A stretch of 64,000 nucleotides of DNA from contig CALAQT010000149.1 of NCBI GenBank assembly GCA_937888775.1, positions 21,709-85,708 of the forward strand, given 5' to 3'. The translations under genes were made by a program, and so were the position numbers. The stretch is from an uncultured Actinomycetes bacterium (GTDB lineage: Bacteria > Actinomycetota > Thermoleophilia > Solirubrobacterales > Solirubrobacteraceae). This document shows positions 18,244 through 26,546 of this stretch, in pieces (the first letter of the stretch is position 1; the number at the start of each line of letters is the position of its first letter). The notes beneath the pieces were generated by a model that was not told where the DNA came from, did no database searches, and was given only the letters and a program-made list of their open reading frames with translations.

Positions 18244-18253
18244 CTCCGCCAGG

Positions 18254-18721
18254 ATGACTAACGCTGCCGTCTACTTCCGTGCTCACGACGATCTCCGGGA
18301 GGCGCTGGAGGCGTTCCGCCTGGAGAGGGGCGTGACGCTAAGCGCCGCAGTGGTCGAGCTCTTAGCGCTTGGGCTCGAGGCTCATTCGGACGGGCCCTCC
18401 GTGAGTGACCTACAGCGCCAGGTTCTCCAACTCCAAGCGGAGCTCGCCAAGCGAGACGCCGACGTTGCGACCGCGCGCGGCGAGCTTCAGCACCTTCGGC
18501 TCGGTTACCACGCCCTCGAGGAGCACCTCAAACGAGCTGACGTCGGAACCTGTCCGACCTGCCGCGCGCCAACTAGCGGTTACGAGTTCGTTGTCACAAG
18601 GCGATGCTCAGCGTGCAATGGGGCGCTCTCCGGTGCACCACCGGCGCGTGACTCCGCCGCCCTGTGGCTCATCGCCGGAATCGCAGTTGCCCTGCTCGCT
18701 TACGCGGCCGTTCAGCAATAA
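18254..18721 (+). CDS. Ribbon-helix-helix-like protein with coiled coil, zinc ribbon and membrane tail
   Basis: A 155-residue protein. The N-terminus (NAAVYFRAHDDLREALEAFR, then LSAAVVELLALGLEAH) looks like a ribbon-helix-helix DNA-binding domain. A coiled coil follows (VSDLQRQVLQLQAELAKRDA), then a zinc ribbon with CPTC and CSAC, and a C-terminal membrane helix (ALWLIAGIAVALLAYAAV). An ATG at 18239 lies inside the -10 box, so the ATG at 18254 is the start, giving a nearly leaderless message. The next small gene also has a Cys pair and a membrane helix, so they probably work together. Self-repression through the palindrome is likely. Confidence 0.68.
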   Translation: MTNAAVYFRAHDDLREALEAFRLERGVTLSAAVVELLALGLEAHSDGPSVSDLQRQVLQLQAELAKRDADVATARGELQHLRLGYHALEEHLKRADVGTCPTCRAPTSGYEFVVTRRCSACNGALSGAPPARDSAALWLIAGIAVALLAYAAVQQ

Positions 18722-18737
18722 CACCCAAGGAGAAAGC

Positions 18738-18914
18738 ATGATGTTCTGCCCGCAATGCGGCGAAATCATCGTCGAGACCGTACTCGGGCGCGAAGCTGAC
18801 AAGGTCATCCACCGCTACACGAGGCACGATCCCGTCGCTGGCCTCGTTTTCAGCGTGATCGCGTCGGTGATCATTGCGAGCGCGGTCACCGCTGCCTGGA
18901 AGGCGCTGAGATGA
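18738..18914 (+). CDS. Small zinc-ribbon membrane protein
   Basis: A 58-residue protein: MMFCPQCGEIIVETVLGREA at the start with one CxxC pair, then a C-terminal hydrophobic helix (AGLVFSVIASVIIASAV). AAGGAGA lies seven bases before the ATG. It follows the ribbon-helix-helix-like gene by 16 bases and shares its layout of Cys pair plus membrane tail, so they form one transcription unit. Function unknown. A shared zinc site between the two proteins is possible, since each Cys pair here stands alone. Confidence 0.65.
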   Translation: MMFCPQCGEIIVETVLGREADKVIHRYTRHDPVAGLVFSVIASVIIASAVTAAWKALR

Positions 18915-19553
18915 ACGGTCGTCACTTGGCGAAGTCCTCACGAGTCAGGATGCCGGCGCTCCGCCCCGCCTTAGTCGCTCAATTCGGGTCGGGGTTCGGC
19001 GAGACGCTGAAGCCACGCTGGGAGCAGCTGCTCCCAGTTCGAGTCTAGGCGCCCCGACTTCCGGCAGATCCCCCTGCTTTCAACCGATTCGGGTTCCCTC
19101 GCTTGTGCCCAGCGCCAGTAATCGACGAGTTTGGCGAGGGCCTGACCGTGCCGACGACGCGGACGCCGTCACTGCCTGGGGTCGGGACAACGGGAGACGA
19201 CTTCAGCCCACTCAAGGTTGCGATGTGGTTGGCTGCCCCGCCCCCGGGCCGATCAGCTACTACATCACGGCGTATTCGCCACTGCAAGTAATCCGGTCCG
19301 CAGGCCGTGCCCCGGACGCTCGCTTCAGCCCCCGCCCCGCGTAGTTACAGCCAGCATTGGCCGATACGGGCGCCATTTTGGCGCCAGCGTCGGCGACCTG
19401 TGGCGTCACGCCGTGGCCCGCCCCATCAGGACGGAGCCGAAATCCGTATTCAAAACGACCCGCCACGGCCCAGCCTGGCAAGGTACGTCACGACGACTAT
19501 CGCTCTCGAAAAGCGGTGTGGTGAAAGCCACCGGCCCGGCGCGACGCCCGAAA
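18915..19553. other. No gene recognised
   Basis: About 640 bases with only short, Pro/Arg-rich shadow frames on both strands and no RNA gene or repeat that I can see. It separates the zinc-ribbon pair from the integrase scar and may be eroded mobile-element DNA. Confidence 0.4.
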
Positions 19554-20209
19554 TCAGTTAGTGTCGGTTTTGTCGCTATCGAGCGACCGCCACGGTCCAC
19601 CGCGGGCACCTCCCAGGACGGTCGCGAGGCGCTCGGCGGCGGCCGCCTGGAGACCCGGGAGCACGTGGCTGTAGGTGTCGAGGGTGATGCCGACGGTGGC
19701 ATGTCCAAGGCGCTCGCTGACGACCTTTGGATGCTCCTCTGGGCCAGCATGAGGGTCGCCATCGTGTGGCGCAGGTCGTGGCGTTGATGGTCGCCAGGTG
19801 GAGCCGCAAGTAGCTCGCGGCCCCATTGCAGGGCAGCGCCGGCAGCGGCAGCACCATGGCGACGGTGGGCAAGGGCGCCGTACCCCCAGAGGTACTGACC
19901 TACGAGCATGCGGATCAGTGCGCTCGGCGAACTCATCCGCTCGGCGAGGAGATCCTGGACTTCGGTAGAGGTGAAGCTCGACGCAAGCTGATCCCACGGG
20001 ACCGCGCTGAACAGCGCGGTTTCCAGACCGAGCGCCCGGACCCTCAAGTCGTCGGATCCCGCGGCGGCCACGGCCTCGTCGTACAGCGCGTTGCCGAGGT
20101 CGAGGATCTCCGTGCCGTAGCGCAGCGGGTCAGATGCCGTTGCATCGCGCACCGCCGGATCCAGGACCAGAGGCACTGGGGCTGGGCTCCCAGCCGAGCG
20201 CACGTCCAT
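19554..20209 (-). pseudogene. Tyrosine-integrase C-terminal remnant fused to an unrelated N-terminal fragment
   Basis: Starting from the ATG at 20209 the first 130 codons read as an unrecognised helical protein (RYGTEILDLGNALYDEAVAA, then VPWDQLASSF). The frame then enters the integrase box HDLRHTMATLMLAQ. One base is missing after that: in the next frame the sequence continues EEHPKVVSERLGHATVGITL, DTYSHVLPGLQ to the stop at 19554. Both the HxLRH box and the Tyr nucleophile region (DTYSHV) are recognisable. The catalytic domain's first half is gone. It is a dead integrase tail joined by deletion to another gene. Confidence 0.65.
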
Positions 20210-20450
20210 CGCGCATACATCGTACGTCTGTTCGCTCAGCCGGAAGGTCGGGGAGCGCTCAGATGGGACGGGCCGAGCGGTCCGTGAGGTCGATGCCCCG
20301 CATAAACTCCGCGGGCGTGGCACTGTCCTCGCCTCGCTCGACCGCCAGAAGTAGCCAGCGGTGGGACCCGGGTGGACGCTGGCACTGGGGCGGACGAATG
20401 AATCCCTCGCCGTCTCACTATGCTAGTCGGCACGTGACAGGCACTCGCGT

Positions 20451-20933
20451 GTGACCGCTGTGGCTATCTCGACAGCGGCGAATCCGATCCTTGCCGACGT
20501 CAAGGCCGCAGACGTCGAACTCGCAATCGGCATCGCCTTATTCGGCGCGCTTGTCGTGATCTTGAGCGTATTGCTCGCGCGTCGATTGCAGAACAAGGAC
20601 GCTGGGCGTGAACGGCGCCGGCGGACCAAGGCGCTACTCAAGCCCGTACTCTTGGACCTGCAGTCGGCTATCGCCTCGCTCACCCAGGTCGCGAACGGGC
20701 ACCTGGCAGCAGCCTCGCTCCTGACGGACGACGGGTACCAGGCACGCGCCGACGCAGCGTGCGATGTGCTCGAGCCGGATCAGGTCAAAGCCCTGCGCGC
20801 CGGCCTGAGCCAGCTCAGTAAGGTGATCCGCGATCGCAACGACGCCAACGGGTCGATGACAGCCGGCGCGGCTCGGCTGCTGCGGAAGCGGCTGGAGAGC
20901 GTTGTCCAGGCGCTCGAGGCATCGACGAAGTAA
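20451..20933 (+). CDS. Membrane-anchored helical hypothetical protein
   Basis: A 160-residue protein with one N-terminal membrane helix (ELAIGIALFGALVVILSVLL, about residues 23-42) and a cytoplasmic helical domain (LKPVLLDLQSAIASLTQVAN, then ARLLRKRLESVVQALEAS). It starts with GTG. Its TAA shares a base with the ATG of the next gene (TAATG), so the two are translated together. No family recognised. Confidence 0.62.
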   Translation: MTAVAISTAANPILADVKAADVELAIGIALFGALVVILSVLLARRLQNKDAGRERRRRTKALLKPVLLDLQSAIASLTQVANGHLAAASLLTDDGYQARADAACDVLEPDQVKALRAGLSQLSKVIRDRNDANGSMTAGAARLLRKRLESVVQALEASTK

Positions 20934-21265
20934 TGACCAAACTGGTGATCTGGACGGCCCCTGACGGACGACAACCCCAGTACGACAATGTCGAGGACCG
21001 GAACGACCCCCACTTGGCGAGATCTCTCTACGAGGCTGTCGCCGATATCTTGGAAGGCCAGCCCTTTGCACTCCTCGTCACCCAGAGCGGGGTCTGGGCC
21101 TGGCCATCCCACGGAGGCATGCTCTGGCTGTTCTTCGGCTTCAACCGGATCGCATCGGAGGACGTCATCTACCTGCTTCACTCCGCAATTCTCGACGTGG
21201 AGTCCGATGATCCACTTGAGGGCGACATCGCAGTCGCGGAACAGCGATGGCTGGCCCTTAAATAG
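20933..21265 (+). CDS. Hypothetical protein, second gene of a coupled pair
   Basis: A 110-residue soluble protein with Trp-rich sequence (LVIWTAPDG, FALLVTQSGVWAWPSHGGML, WLFFGFNRIASEDVIYLLH). Its composition is clearly protein-like, but I recognise no family. It is coupled to the membrane protein upstream and is followed 24 bases later by an XRE-type regulator with its own promoter. The three may form a small accessory module. Confidence 0.6.
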   Translation: MTKLVIWTAPDGRQPQYDNVEDRNDPHLARSLYEAVADILEGQPFALLVTQSGVWAWPSHGGMLWLFFGFNRIASEDVIYLLHSAILDVESDDPLEGDIAVAEQRWLALK

Positions 21266-21280
21266 CGGTTCCGCTATACT
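21262..21280 (+). promoter_or_regulatory. Promoter and operator-like palindrome before the XRE gene
   Basis: ATAGCGG (21262-21268) and CCGCTAT (21271-21277) form a perfect 7-bp inverted repeat with a TT centre. TATACT (21275-21280) is a good -10 box overlapping the right arm, nine bases before the ATG at 21290. The geometry is the same as at 18226-18243. Binding of the XRE protein here would block its own transcription. Confidence 0.55.
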
Positions 21281-21289
21281 GGACGGGCC

Positions 21290-21916
21290 ATGCGAAGCAG
21301 ATACCAGCGGGCCGTCCCGAGCGAGACGCGGGAGGGGCCGCTCCCGGAGAACGCCGTCGACGCCGCCACGGCTATCGATCAGCTACGAGCGCGCCTGGTA
21401 GCCAGGTACCCCGGCTTCGAGGACCGAGTCCCCTGGGTACGGCGAATGAGCCGTCTCGCCGCCCACCGGCGGTCGCTCGGCTTGACCCAGACCGACGTGG
21501 CGCGCCTCATGGACGTGCCACAGTCTGTCGTGGGCAGGCTCGAGAGTGGGGCGACCGACCCCCAGGTCTCCACCTGGGAGCGCTACCTCGATGCCCTCGG
21601 CCTCAAGGCACCGGTGGTTCAACCCGCCATCTCGGTGGTCAGTGAATCCGATGCCGGACCTGTCCGCACCCGCGTGAGCGCCCGGAGAACCTCAGATCTG
21701 TCTGCCGCCGTCCAAACTCCCGGTGAGGTTTTCGTCAGGGAGGCGCTCCAGCATTCTCTTGAGCGAGGGCTGGCCGCTGTCACCCGAGAAGCCGACGTGA
21801 CACTCCGCGCCGACACCCAAGAGCAGTTGATCGCGAGGGCCCTCGAGAAGGGGGCGGAGATCGCCCTCTCCACCCTGGAGGAGGACCTAGAGTTGGATGT
21901 CGAGCTCGGCCTTTAG
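21290..21916 (+). CDS. XRE-family helix-turn-helix regulator with C-terminal helical domain
   Basis: A 208-residue DNA-binding protein. Residues 45-105 are a lambda-repressor-type helix-turn-helix: RLAAHRRSLGLTQTDVARLM, DVPQSVVGRLESGATDPQVS, TWERYLDALG. The C-terminal half is helical and acidic (FVREALQHSLERGLAAVTRE, ending EEDLELDVELGL) and may mediate oligomerisation or bind a toxin partner. A palindrome over its own -10 box suggests autorepression. The two upstream genes are candidate partners; no classical toxin family is visible among them. Confidence 0.78.
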   Translation: MRSRYQRAVPSETREGPLPENAVDAATAIDQLRARLVARYPGFEDRVPWVRRMSRLAAHRRSLGLTQTDVARLMDVPQSVVGRLESGATDPQVSTWERYLDALGLKAPVVQPAISVVSESDAGPVRTRVSARRTSDLSAAVQTPGEVFVREALQHSLERGLAAVTREADVTLRADTQEQLIARALEKGAEIALSTLEEDLELDVELGL

Positions 21917-22053
21917 AGCGCACGTCTGTGTCGGGGTAGCAGCACGAAGTGCTGCACCGCGGACCGGGAATTGGCGCGCAAGAGGCGCCTGGCGGGTTGG
22001 GCTGGTCTGCGGTATATTTTTGGGAACTGTCAGCCGAGCACTCAGGGGATGCC

Positions 22054-22230
22054 ATGTCTGGTCACCCGCCACCCACAGATTACGCGCATCACCAGCAAAT
22101 ACAGGATGAGAACCGGCTCAAGGAGTTGGCGAACTGGCAGCAAGAGCAGCAGCGGCGTGCTGAGGCGGAGGCGCAACGCCATCGTGACGCGGAGATTCGT
22201 CGCCGGGCTGATCAAACGAATCAGCGATAA
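22054..22230 (+). CDS. Small charged helical protein
   Basis: A 58-residue protein, His/Pro-rich at the start and then one long charged helix (NRLKELANWQQEQQRRAEAE, AQRHRDAEIRRRADQ). CAGGGGATGCC precedes the ATG. No family recognised. The sequence is simple enough that the coding call stays moderate. Confidence 0.42.
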   Translation: MSGHPPPTDYAHHQQIQDENRLKELANWQQEQQRRAEAEAQRHRDAEIRRRADQTNQR

Positions 22231-22518
22231 GCAACCGCTCCCATTGTGCGGAGCAGAGCATGCTTTCGCACCAAACGTTCCGCCCAACCGCCGACCCCGG
22301 AAAACGCGCGTGCGTGTGGGCCGTCCGTGAGTCCCGGCGCCTTGGACGACCTCTCCCTGGTTCTCAGGTTCGTGCAGCGTCCGGTACGGCGACCGTGGAT
22401 GCGGGAGGAAGTTGGGGTGTACGTTGTCGCCGCCTGAACCCCTGATCTAGTGAGGGTGATGACGTACCTGCGGCAGCGGGGGTGAGAAGCCGACTGACGC
22501 GGCCGCGCTCGCCAGCCA

Positions 22519-22938
22519 TCACGGCGTCACGGTTTCGATATGAGGGAAGAGGCAGGCCGGATCCCCAAGTCCACTGAGTTTGAGTCGCACCTCACTCTTG
22601 GGTCCACCCTCCGCCCACGCCACTACGGTGATCTCGATCTCGTGGTCGGGGGTGTCCTTTACGGGAGTGGTGAGCCAACTCCGGCCGAGCACCTGCATCG
22701 GTCCCTCGAGCGGTCGGCGGGTTATTTGGCGAGCCTCACTCACACTCACCTGGGCGTGGCCATCGGGGGCCATTGTGATCGTCTTGCGCTTGTTGCTCAA
22801 CCAGGTTAGATCCAGCGGCAACTGGACCCACGATTGCATTGGTCGCACCGTAGTGATCTGCGCGCGACACGTAGCATCCCGCCTACTAGAGAGGTTGCGT
22901 ACCGTCACTGCCTTGATGAAGATCAAGTCGTCTGGCAT
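22519..22938 (-). CDS. Hypothetical beta-rich protein, probably N-terminally truncated
   Basis: From the ATG at 22938 a 139-residue frame reads like the second half of a larger protein: LIFIKAVTVRNLSSRRDATC, WVQLPLDLTWLSNKRKTITM, then HEIEITVVAWAEGGPKSEVR. Alternating hydrophobic residues suggest an immunoglobulin-like beta fold. The frame continues upstream to 23079, but that part is low quality. I recognise no family. It may be a fragment left by rearrangement. Confidence 0.42.
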   Translation of the reverse strand: MPDDLIFIKAVTVRNLSSRRDATCRAQITTVRPMQSWVQLPLDLTWLSNKRKTITMAPDGHAQVSVSEARQITRRPLEGPMQVLGRSWLTTPVKDTPDHEIEITVVAWAEGGPKSEVRLKLSGLGDPACLFPHIETVTP

Positions 22939-23325
22939 CCCCCCAAGGAGCCCCGTGAGGGCCGACTTTCCTGTCGCTCCCACTCCGGCCCGTTGCCGCC
23001 GGTGGGCGGTTGCGTGGTTGGGCGGCGGTGCACCGAAACAGCGTAGCTGCCATCGCCAGGGAAGGGATTCCGGTCCCACGTCGACCAGCGGGCGGCGAGC
23101 TCCAAGCCAGCCTCGACCGCGGTGAGCTGTAAGGCTGGCGCCGGGCGGCTGCGGTCCACGGTTCTACTGGATCATCACTCTTGATGACCACCGTGCAACC
23201 AATGCTAGGCATGCTGCACCGCGCCGCAAGAAATCTACGCGGCCAACGTTTCATACATCGAGACCACTGGCGCTGGCGGGGAGTGGTTCTCCGAAGGCAC
23301 TGGTCCCGTCAGAGTGAGGACCTCC
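22939..23325. other. No gene recognised
   Basis: Only shadow frames are present. The right part must hold the promoter of the secreted peptidase gene, but I see no clear -35/-10 pair. Confidence 0.4.
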
Positions 23326-24390
23326 ATGCCGTTCGTCCACCGCCGTCCCCGTCATTCCTCCGAACGTTTCCGGACCGCCCTCCTGGCTGCGCTCGGCCTC
23401 GCCGCGCTGCTCAGTCAGTCCGTGGCGACGGTCCGAGCGGCGGACCAAGCGTCGCCGCCGCCGCCGCAGGTCAACCCGCCAGGCGGGTGCTACTCCCAGG
23501 TCTCTCGGGATCCGACGGGGGCCGCCGCTTCCTGCGTTAGTGCCGCGTGCGCCTCGGCAGCAACGCTTCCCGTCCCGCCCGCACTGCTTAGCCTAGCCTG
23601 CTCACCGAGCATCGCCAGCTCTTCGGTTGGACAGGAGGTTGCCGCGTACGGCGCGCCGCCTGGCTACGATGTCAGTGATAACTACGCCAAGGCGTTCGTG
23701 GTCGCACAGCACGCGGCTCCGGAATTGATTCAACACATGACAACCAGGATCACCTCGTACATCCAACCACCCTCCGTGCGGTTTGCCGAGAGCTCGTCGT
23801 CAAACTGGGGCGGGTATGTTCAGAACGGTCCGAGTGCGGGGATCGAGCAGGTTCAGGGGCGATTCTCTGTAACCAGTGAGCCTAGCGGTGCGGACCAGAT
23901 GGCTTCCTGGCTCGGCATCGGCGGGTGGAACGGTCAGAACCTGATCCAGACCGGCGTGGACGATAACAACCATATGACCTGGGTGGAGATGCTTCCACAG
24001 AGCCCCGTTTACCTCTTCGGCGTGAATGACGGAGATTACCTGTACGGCTTGATTTCGTACGACCACGGCACCGGTAAATGGTATGTCGAGATTGACGATG
24101 AAACCACCGGTAACTACTGGGTCAATGAGTACAGCTACAGCCCCGATCAAACCTCCGCAGAGTGGATCGTCGAGGATGCCGGTGGTACACAGGCCGTCCC
24201 GAACCAATGCTGTTATTACTTTTGGGCCTCGGAGTTCACGGACGGCTCGGACAACACCAATTCGCCGCAGGCGATGAACAGTCCATCGGGCACCCTGACG
24301 CGCGTGGTTCTCAACTACCCGTATGGCGGACACCTGTATCCAAGCGGTGTCGGAAGCGATGGAGAGACGTTCGATGTCACTCAGGGGTAA
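23326..24390 (+). CDS. Secreted glutamic peptidase, family G1 (eqolisin)
   Basis: A 354-residue exported peptidase that should cleave proteins at acid pH. Residues 1-39 are a signal peptide (basic start, then ALLAALGLAALLSQSVATVRA). A propeptide-like region follows. The G1 domain starts at about residue 155: SSSNWGGYVQNG, then ASWLGIGGWNGQNLIQTGVD with Gln208, and SAEWIVEDAG with Glu279. These match the catalytic Gln and Glu of eqolisins. The ATG at 23326 has GAGGA six bases upstream; a GTG at 23314 is in frame. G1 peptidases are common in fungi and in some acid-soil bacteria. Its stop lies inside the following lipoprotein gene. Confidence 0.85.
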   Translation: MPFVHRRPRHSSERFRTALLAALGLAALLSQSVATVRAADQASPPPPQVNPPGGCYSQVSRDPTGAAASCVSAACASAATLPVPPALLSLACSPSIASSSVGQEVAAYGAPPGYDVSDNYAKAFVVAQHAAPELIQHMTTRITSYIQPPSVRFAESSSSNWGGYVQNGPSAGIEQVQGRFSVTSEPSGADQMASWLGIGGWNGQNLIQTGVDDNNHMTWVEMLPQSPVYLFGVNDGDYLYGLISYDHGTGKWYVEIDDETTGNYWVNEYSYSPDQTSAEWIVEDAGGTQAVPNQCCYYFWASEFTDGSDNTNSPQAMNSPSGTLTRVVLNYPYGGHLYPSGVGSDGETFDVTQG

Positions 24391-24946
24391 CGCTGGTCGA
24401 ATGGCCGCGGCGGCCGTCTTCACCCTCGCCGCCAGCGGCTGCTCTACTCAGTCACCGTCGCTCCCCGCTGTGACCCCGACGACGGCTCACGATGCCGGCG
24501 CGATTTCGAATGCAGCACTGATCAAGGTAGACGGGTATGCCCTCGATACGGGCGTCCCCGTCCCGAGCGGCGCGGCCAGTCAGCTCGCTGGCTACCCGGT
24601 GCTCACGGTGCGTGGCAAAGGCTCGTCCCAGATCATGTTGCTCAAGGCGCATGCTATCGGCGTTCCGGCCACCATGTTGCTGACGTACCGGACTGGCGGC
24701 TTGACCATCGCGCTCAGTGAGCGGCCAAGCACCGGTCACCCTTCGCTCGCCGGGTATGCATCGGCGTACCATCTGGCGGTGAGCGTTCTCCCCTCTGGTG
24801 TGGAAGTCCTTTATGTGCACACCTCCGCCGGTGCCATCGCCCAGGTGTTATGGGTCTCGAGCGGTATCCTCTTGAGTGCCGTGTTCTCGTCCGGGACGAC
24901 GGACCAAACCGCAGGCGCCTTTGTCGGCTCCGTCGCCGTCGGATAG
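24374..24946 (+). CDS. Putative lipoprotein coupled to the G1 peptidase
   Basis: A 190-residue exported protein. Residues 1-22 form a lipoprotein signal with lipobox LAASGC, so the mature N-terminus would be a lipid-modified Cys on the outer face of the membrane. The rest is a compact beta-rich domain (GYPVLTVRGKGSSQIMLLKA, LAVSVLPSGVEVLYVHTSAG) without a family name. The ATG at 24374 overlaps the end of the peptidase gene by 17 bases, with GGAGAG as binding site. The tight overlap suggests that it helps, anchors or inhibits the peptidase; this is inference. Confidence 0.7.
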   Translation: MSLRGNAGRMAAAAVFTLAASGCSTQSPSLPAVTPTTAHDAGAISNAALIKVDGYALDTGVPVPSGAASQLAGYPVLTVRGKGSSQIMLLKAHAIGVPATMLLTYRTGGLTIALSERPSTGHPSLAGYASAYHLAVSVLPSGVEVLYVHTSAGAIAQVLWVSSGILLSAVFSSGTTDQTAGAFVGSVAVG

Positions 24947-25067
24947 CCTTTGTCCTGCATTGACGAGCGGGTCCAGATCGGGTTGGCGCTCTCCCGCGAT
25001 GGACTACTAAGAGTGGTCGCCATATCATGAGCACCATGACGCGGACTTCCACGGCGGTGACCGGACT

Positions 25068-26454
25068 GAGATATTGTCAATAGTCGTGGATCGCTGCGAC
25101 GTGATCACGCGGCGTTCCTCTGGTCTTCGCGCTCAACTTTGATCCCGTCCACGAAGGTGGCGCCAGCGCGAACGAGCGCCACCAGGTGGGGTGCGTTGAC
25201 GCAGCGCCAGCGAGCCTGGGCGGCGTCGAGTAGCTTGTAGGCCATCGCGAGTCCCGCAGCCCGGCTGCCGGCTCCCTTGGTCTTGCGCGTGCGCAGCCGC
25301 ACCGTCGCGATCGTCGACTCGATGGCGTTGGTGGTGCGGAGATGGATCCAGTGCTCCGCGGGAAAGTCGTAGTGGGTCAGCAACACCTCCCTGTCTTTCA
25401 GCAGCTTCCCGGTGGCCTTCGGGTACTTGGCACCGTAGTTTTCGACGAACCGGTCCACGGCGAGGTCGGCCGCCTCCTTGTGCTCGGCGTTCATCACGTC
25501 GTGGAGCGCCGCCTTCACCTTGGGCTGGATGCTCTTGGGGACGGCGTCGAGGATGTTGGCGATTTTGTGCACCCAGCAGCGCTGCTCTCGGGTCTCCGGG
25601 TAGACCTCGCGCAGCGCCGCCCAGAAGCCCAATGCTCCGTCGCCAATCCCCACCCGCGGTGCGCGCATCCCGCGCCGCTTGAGATCACGGAGAACCTCGG
25701 CCCACGAGGCTTCGAACTCGCGAAACCCATCGCCGACCGCGACGAGTTCCTTGCGCCCATCAGCACGAACGCCGATTAGCACGAGGCAGCAGAGGCGATC
25801 CTCCTCGAGCCGGATGTTGAAGTGCACCCCGTCCGCCCACATGTACACGTAGTCCACGCCGCTGAGATCACGACGGTTGAACTGCTCCCGATCCTCGCTC
25901 CATTCACGTGTCAGGCGTTGCACTGCGGACGCACTCAGGCCGGCCTCCGTGCCGAAGAACTCCGCGAGCGCGGGAACGAAGTCCTTGGTGGAGACGCCGC
26001 GCAGATACAGCAGGGGCAGCACCTCGGACACTTTGGGTGAGCGTCGCGCCCACGGCGGCAGGATTGCACTGGTGAACCGGCGTCCCTCACGTCGATCATC
26101 GACTCGCGGCGCCTCGATCTGCAGCCCACCAGCTGCGGTGACCACGGTCCGCTTCTGCCCAACGCCGTTGCGAACCACGAGCGCCTTGCCCTCGCCGTCC
26201 CGTTCGCCAGCGTGGGCATCCAGGTACTCCGCCACCTCGGCGTTCAGTGCGGTGAGCAGCATTCGCCGCGCGCCCTCGCGCACGATCGCATCCAGATCGG
26301 TCGTGACCGCTTCCCGGTCGGCCTGATCAGACAGTATCCTCAACATTGGCGTGCCCTCTGTTGGACGGCTCGCGCCGCCCTCGGTCTTCAACAAACCGGA
26401 GGGTACGCCACGCTCTTCATCTCGCTCCTCATCCACAACTTCCGGTTATATCTC
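25068..26454 (-). mobile_element. IS256-family insertion sequence
   Basis: One full-length IS256-type transposase is bounded by imperfect inverted ends, both starting GAGATAT and sharing AGT(C/T)GTGGAT about 15 bases further in. The left end starts at 25068 and the right end finishes at 26454. No target-site duplication is visible. The right end faces a second, inverted copy of the same terminal motif six bases away (26461-26471), so the insertion history is not simple. Confidence 0.72.
25105..26346 (-). CDS. IS256-family (mutator-type) transposase
   Basis: A 413-residue DDE transposase. The acidic triad is in place: Asp172 in YMWADGVHFN, Asp236 in VGIGDGALGFW and Glu343 in RTTNAIESTIATVRLRT. 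The RCWVHKIANILD helix after the second Asp is typical of the family. The frame is open 30 codons upstream, but LRILSDQADREAVTTDLDAI is the usual family start and the ATG at 26346 has AGAGGG before it. It is unbroken and probably active. Elements of this family excise as circles before reinsertion. Confidence 0.92.
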   Translation of the reverse strand: MLRILSDQADREAVTTDLDAIVREGARRMLLTALNAEVAEYLDAHAGERDGEGKALVVRNGVGQKRTVVTAAGGLQIEAPRVDDRREGRRFTSAILPPWARRSPKVSEVLPLLYLRGVSTKDFVPALAEFFGTEAGLSASAVQRLTREWSEDREQFNRRDLSGVDYVYMWADGVHFNIRLEEDRLCCLVLIGVRADGRKELVAVGDGFREFEASWAEVLRDLKRRGMRAPRVGIGDGALGFWAALREVYPETREQRCWVHKIANILDAVPKSIQPKVKAALHDVMNAEHKEAADLAVDRFVENYGAKYPKATGKLLKDREVLLTHYDFPAEHWIHLRTTNAIESTIATVRLRTRKTKGAGSRAAGLAMAYKLLDAAQARWRCVNAPHLVALVRAGATFVDGIKVEREDQRNAA

Positions 26455-26471
26455 CATCGCGAGATATAACC
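26444..26471. repeat. Facing IS256 terminal repeats with 6-bp spacer
   Basis: GGTTATATCTC (26444-26454) and GAGATATAACC (26461-26471) are a perfect 11-bp inverted repeat around CATCGC. The first arm is the right end of the IS256 element. The second looks like the outer end of another copy whose body is absent. Facing ends with a short spacer resemble a circle junction. Confidence 0.65.
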
Positions 26472-26546
26472 GAGTGGGTTGTGGGTAGGCCTGTGCCTAA
26501 AGCCGCCGTGGTTGCCGGCGCTCATGAGGCACCGATATCCCTGTGG

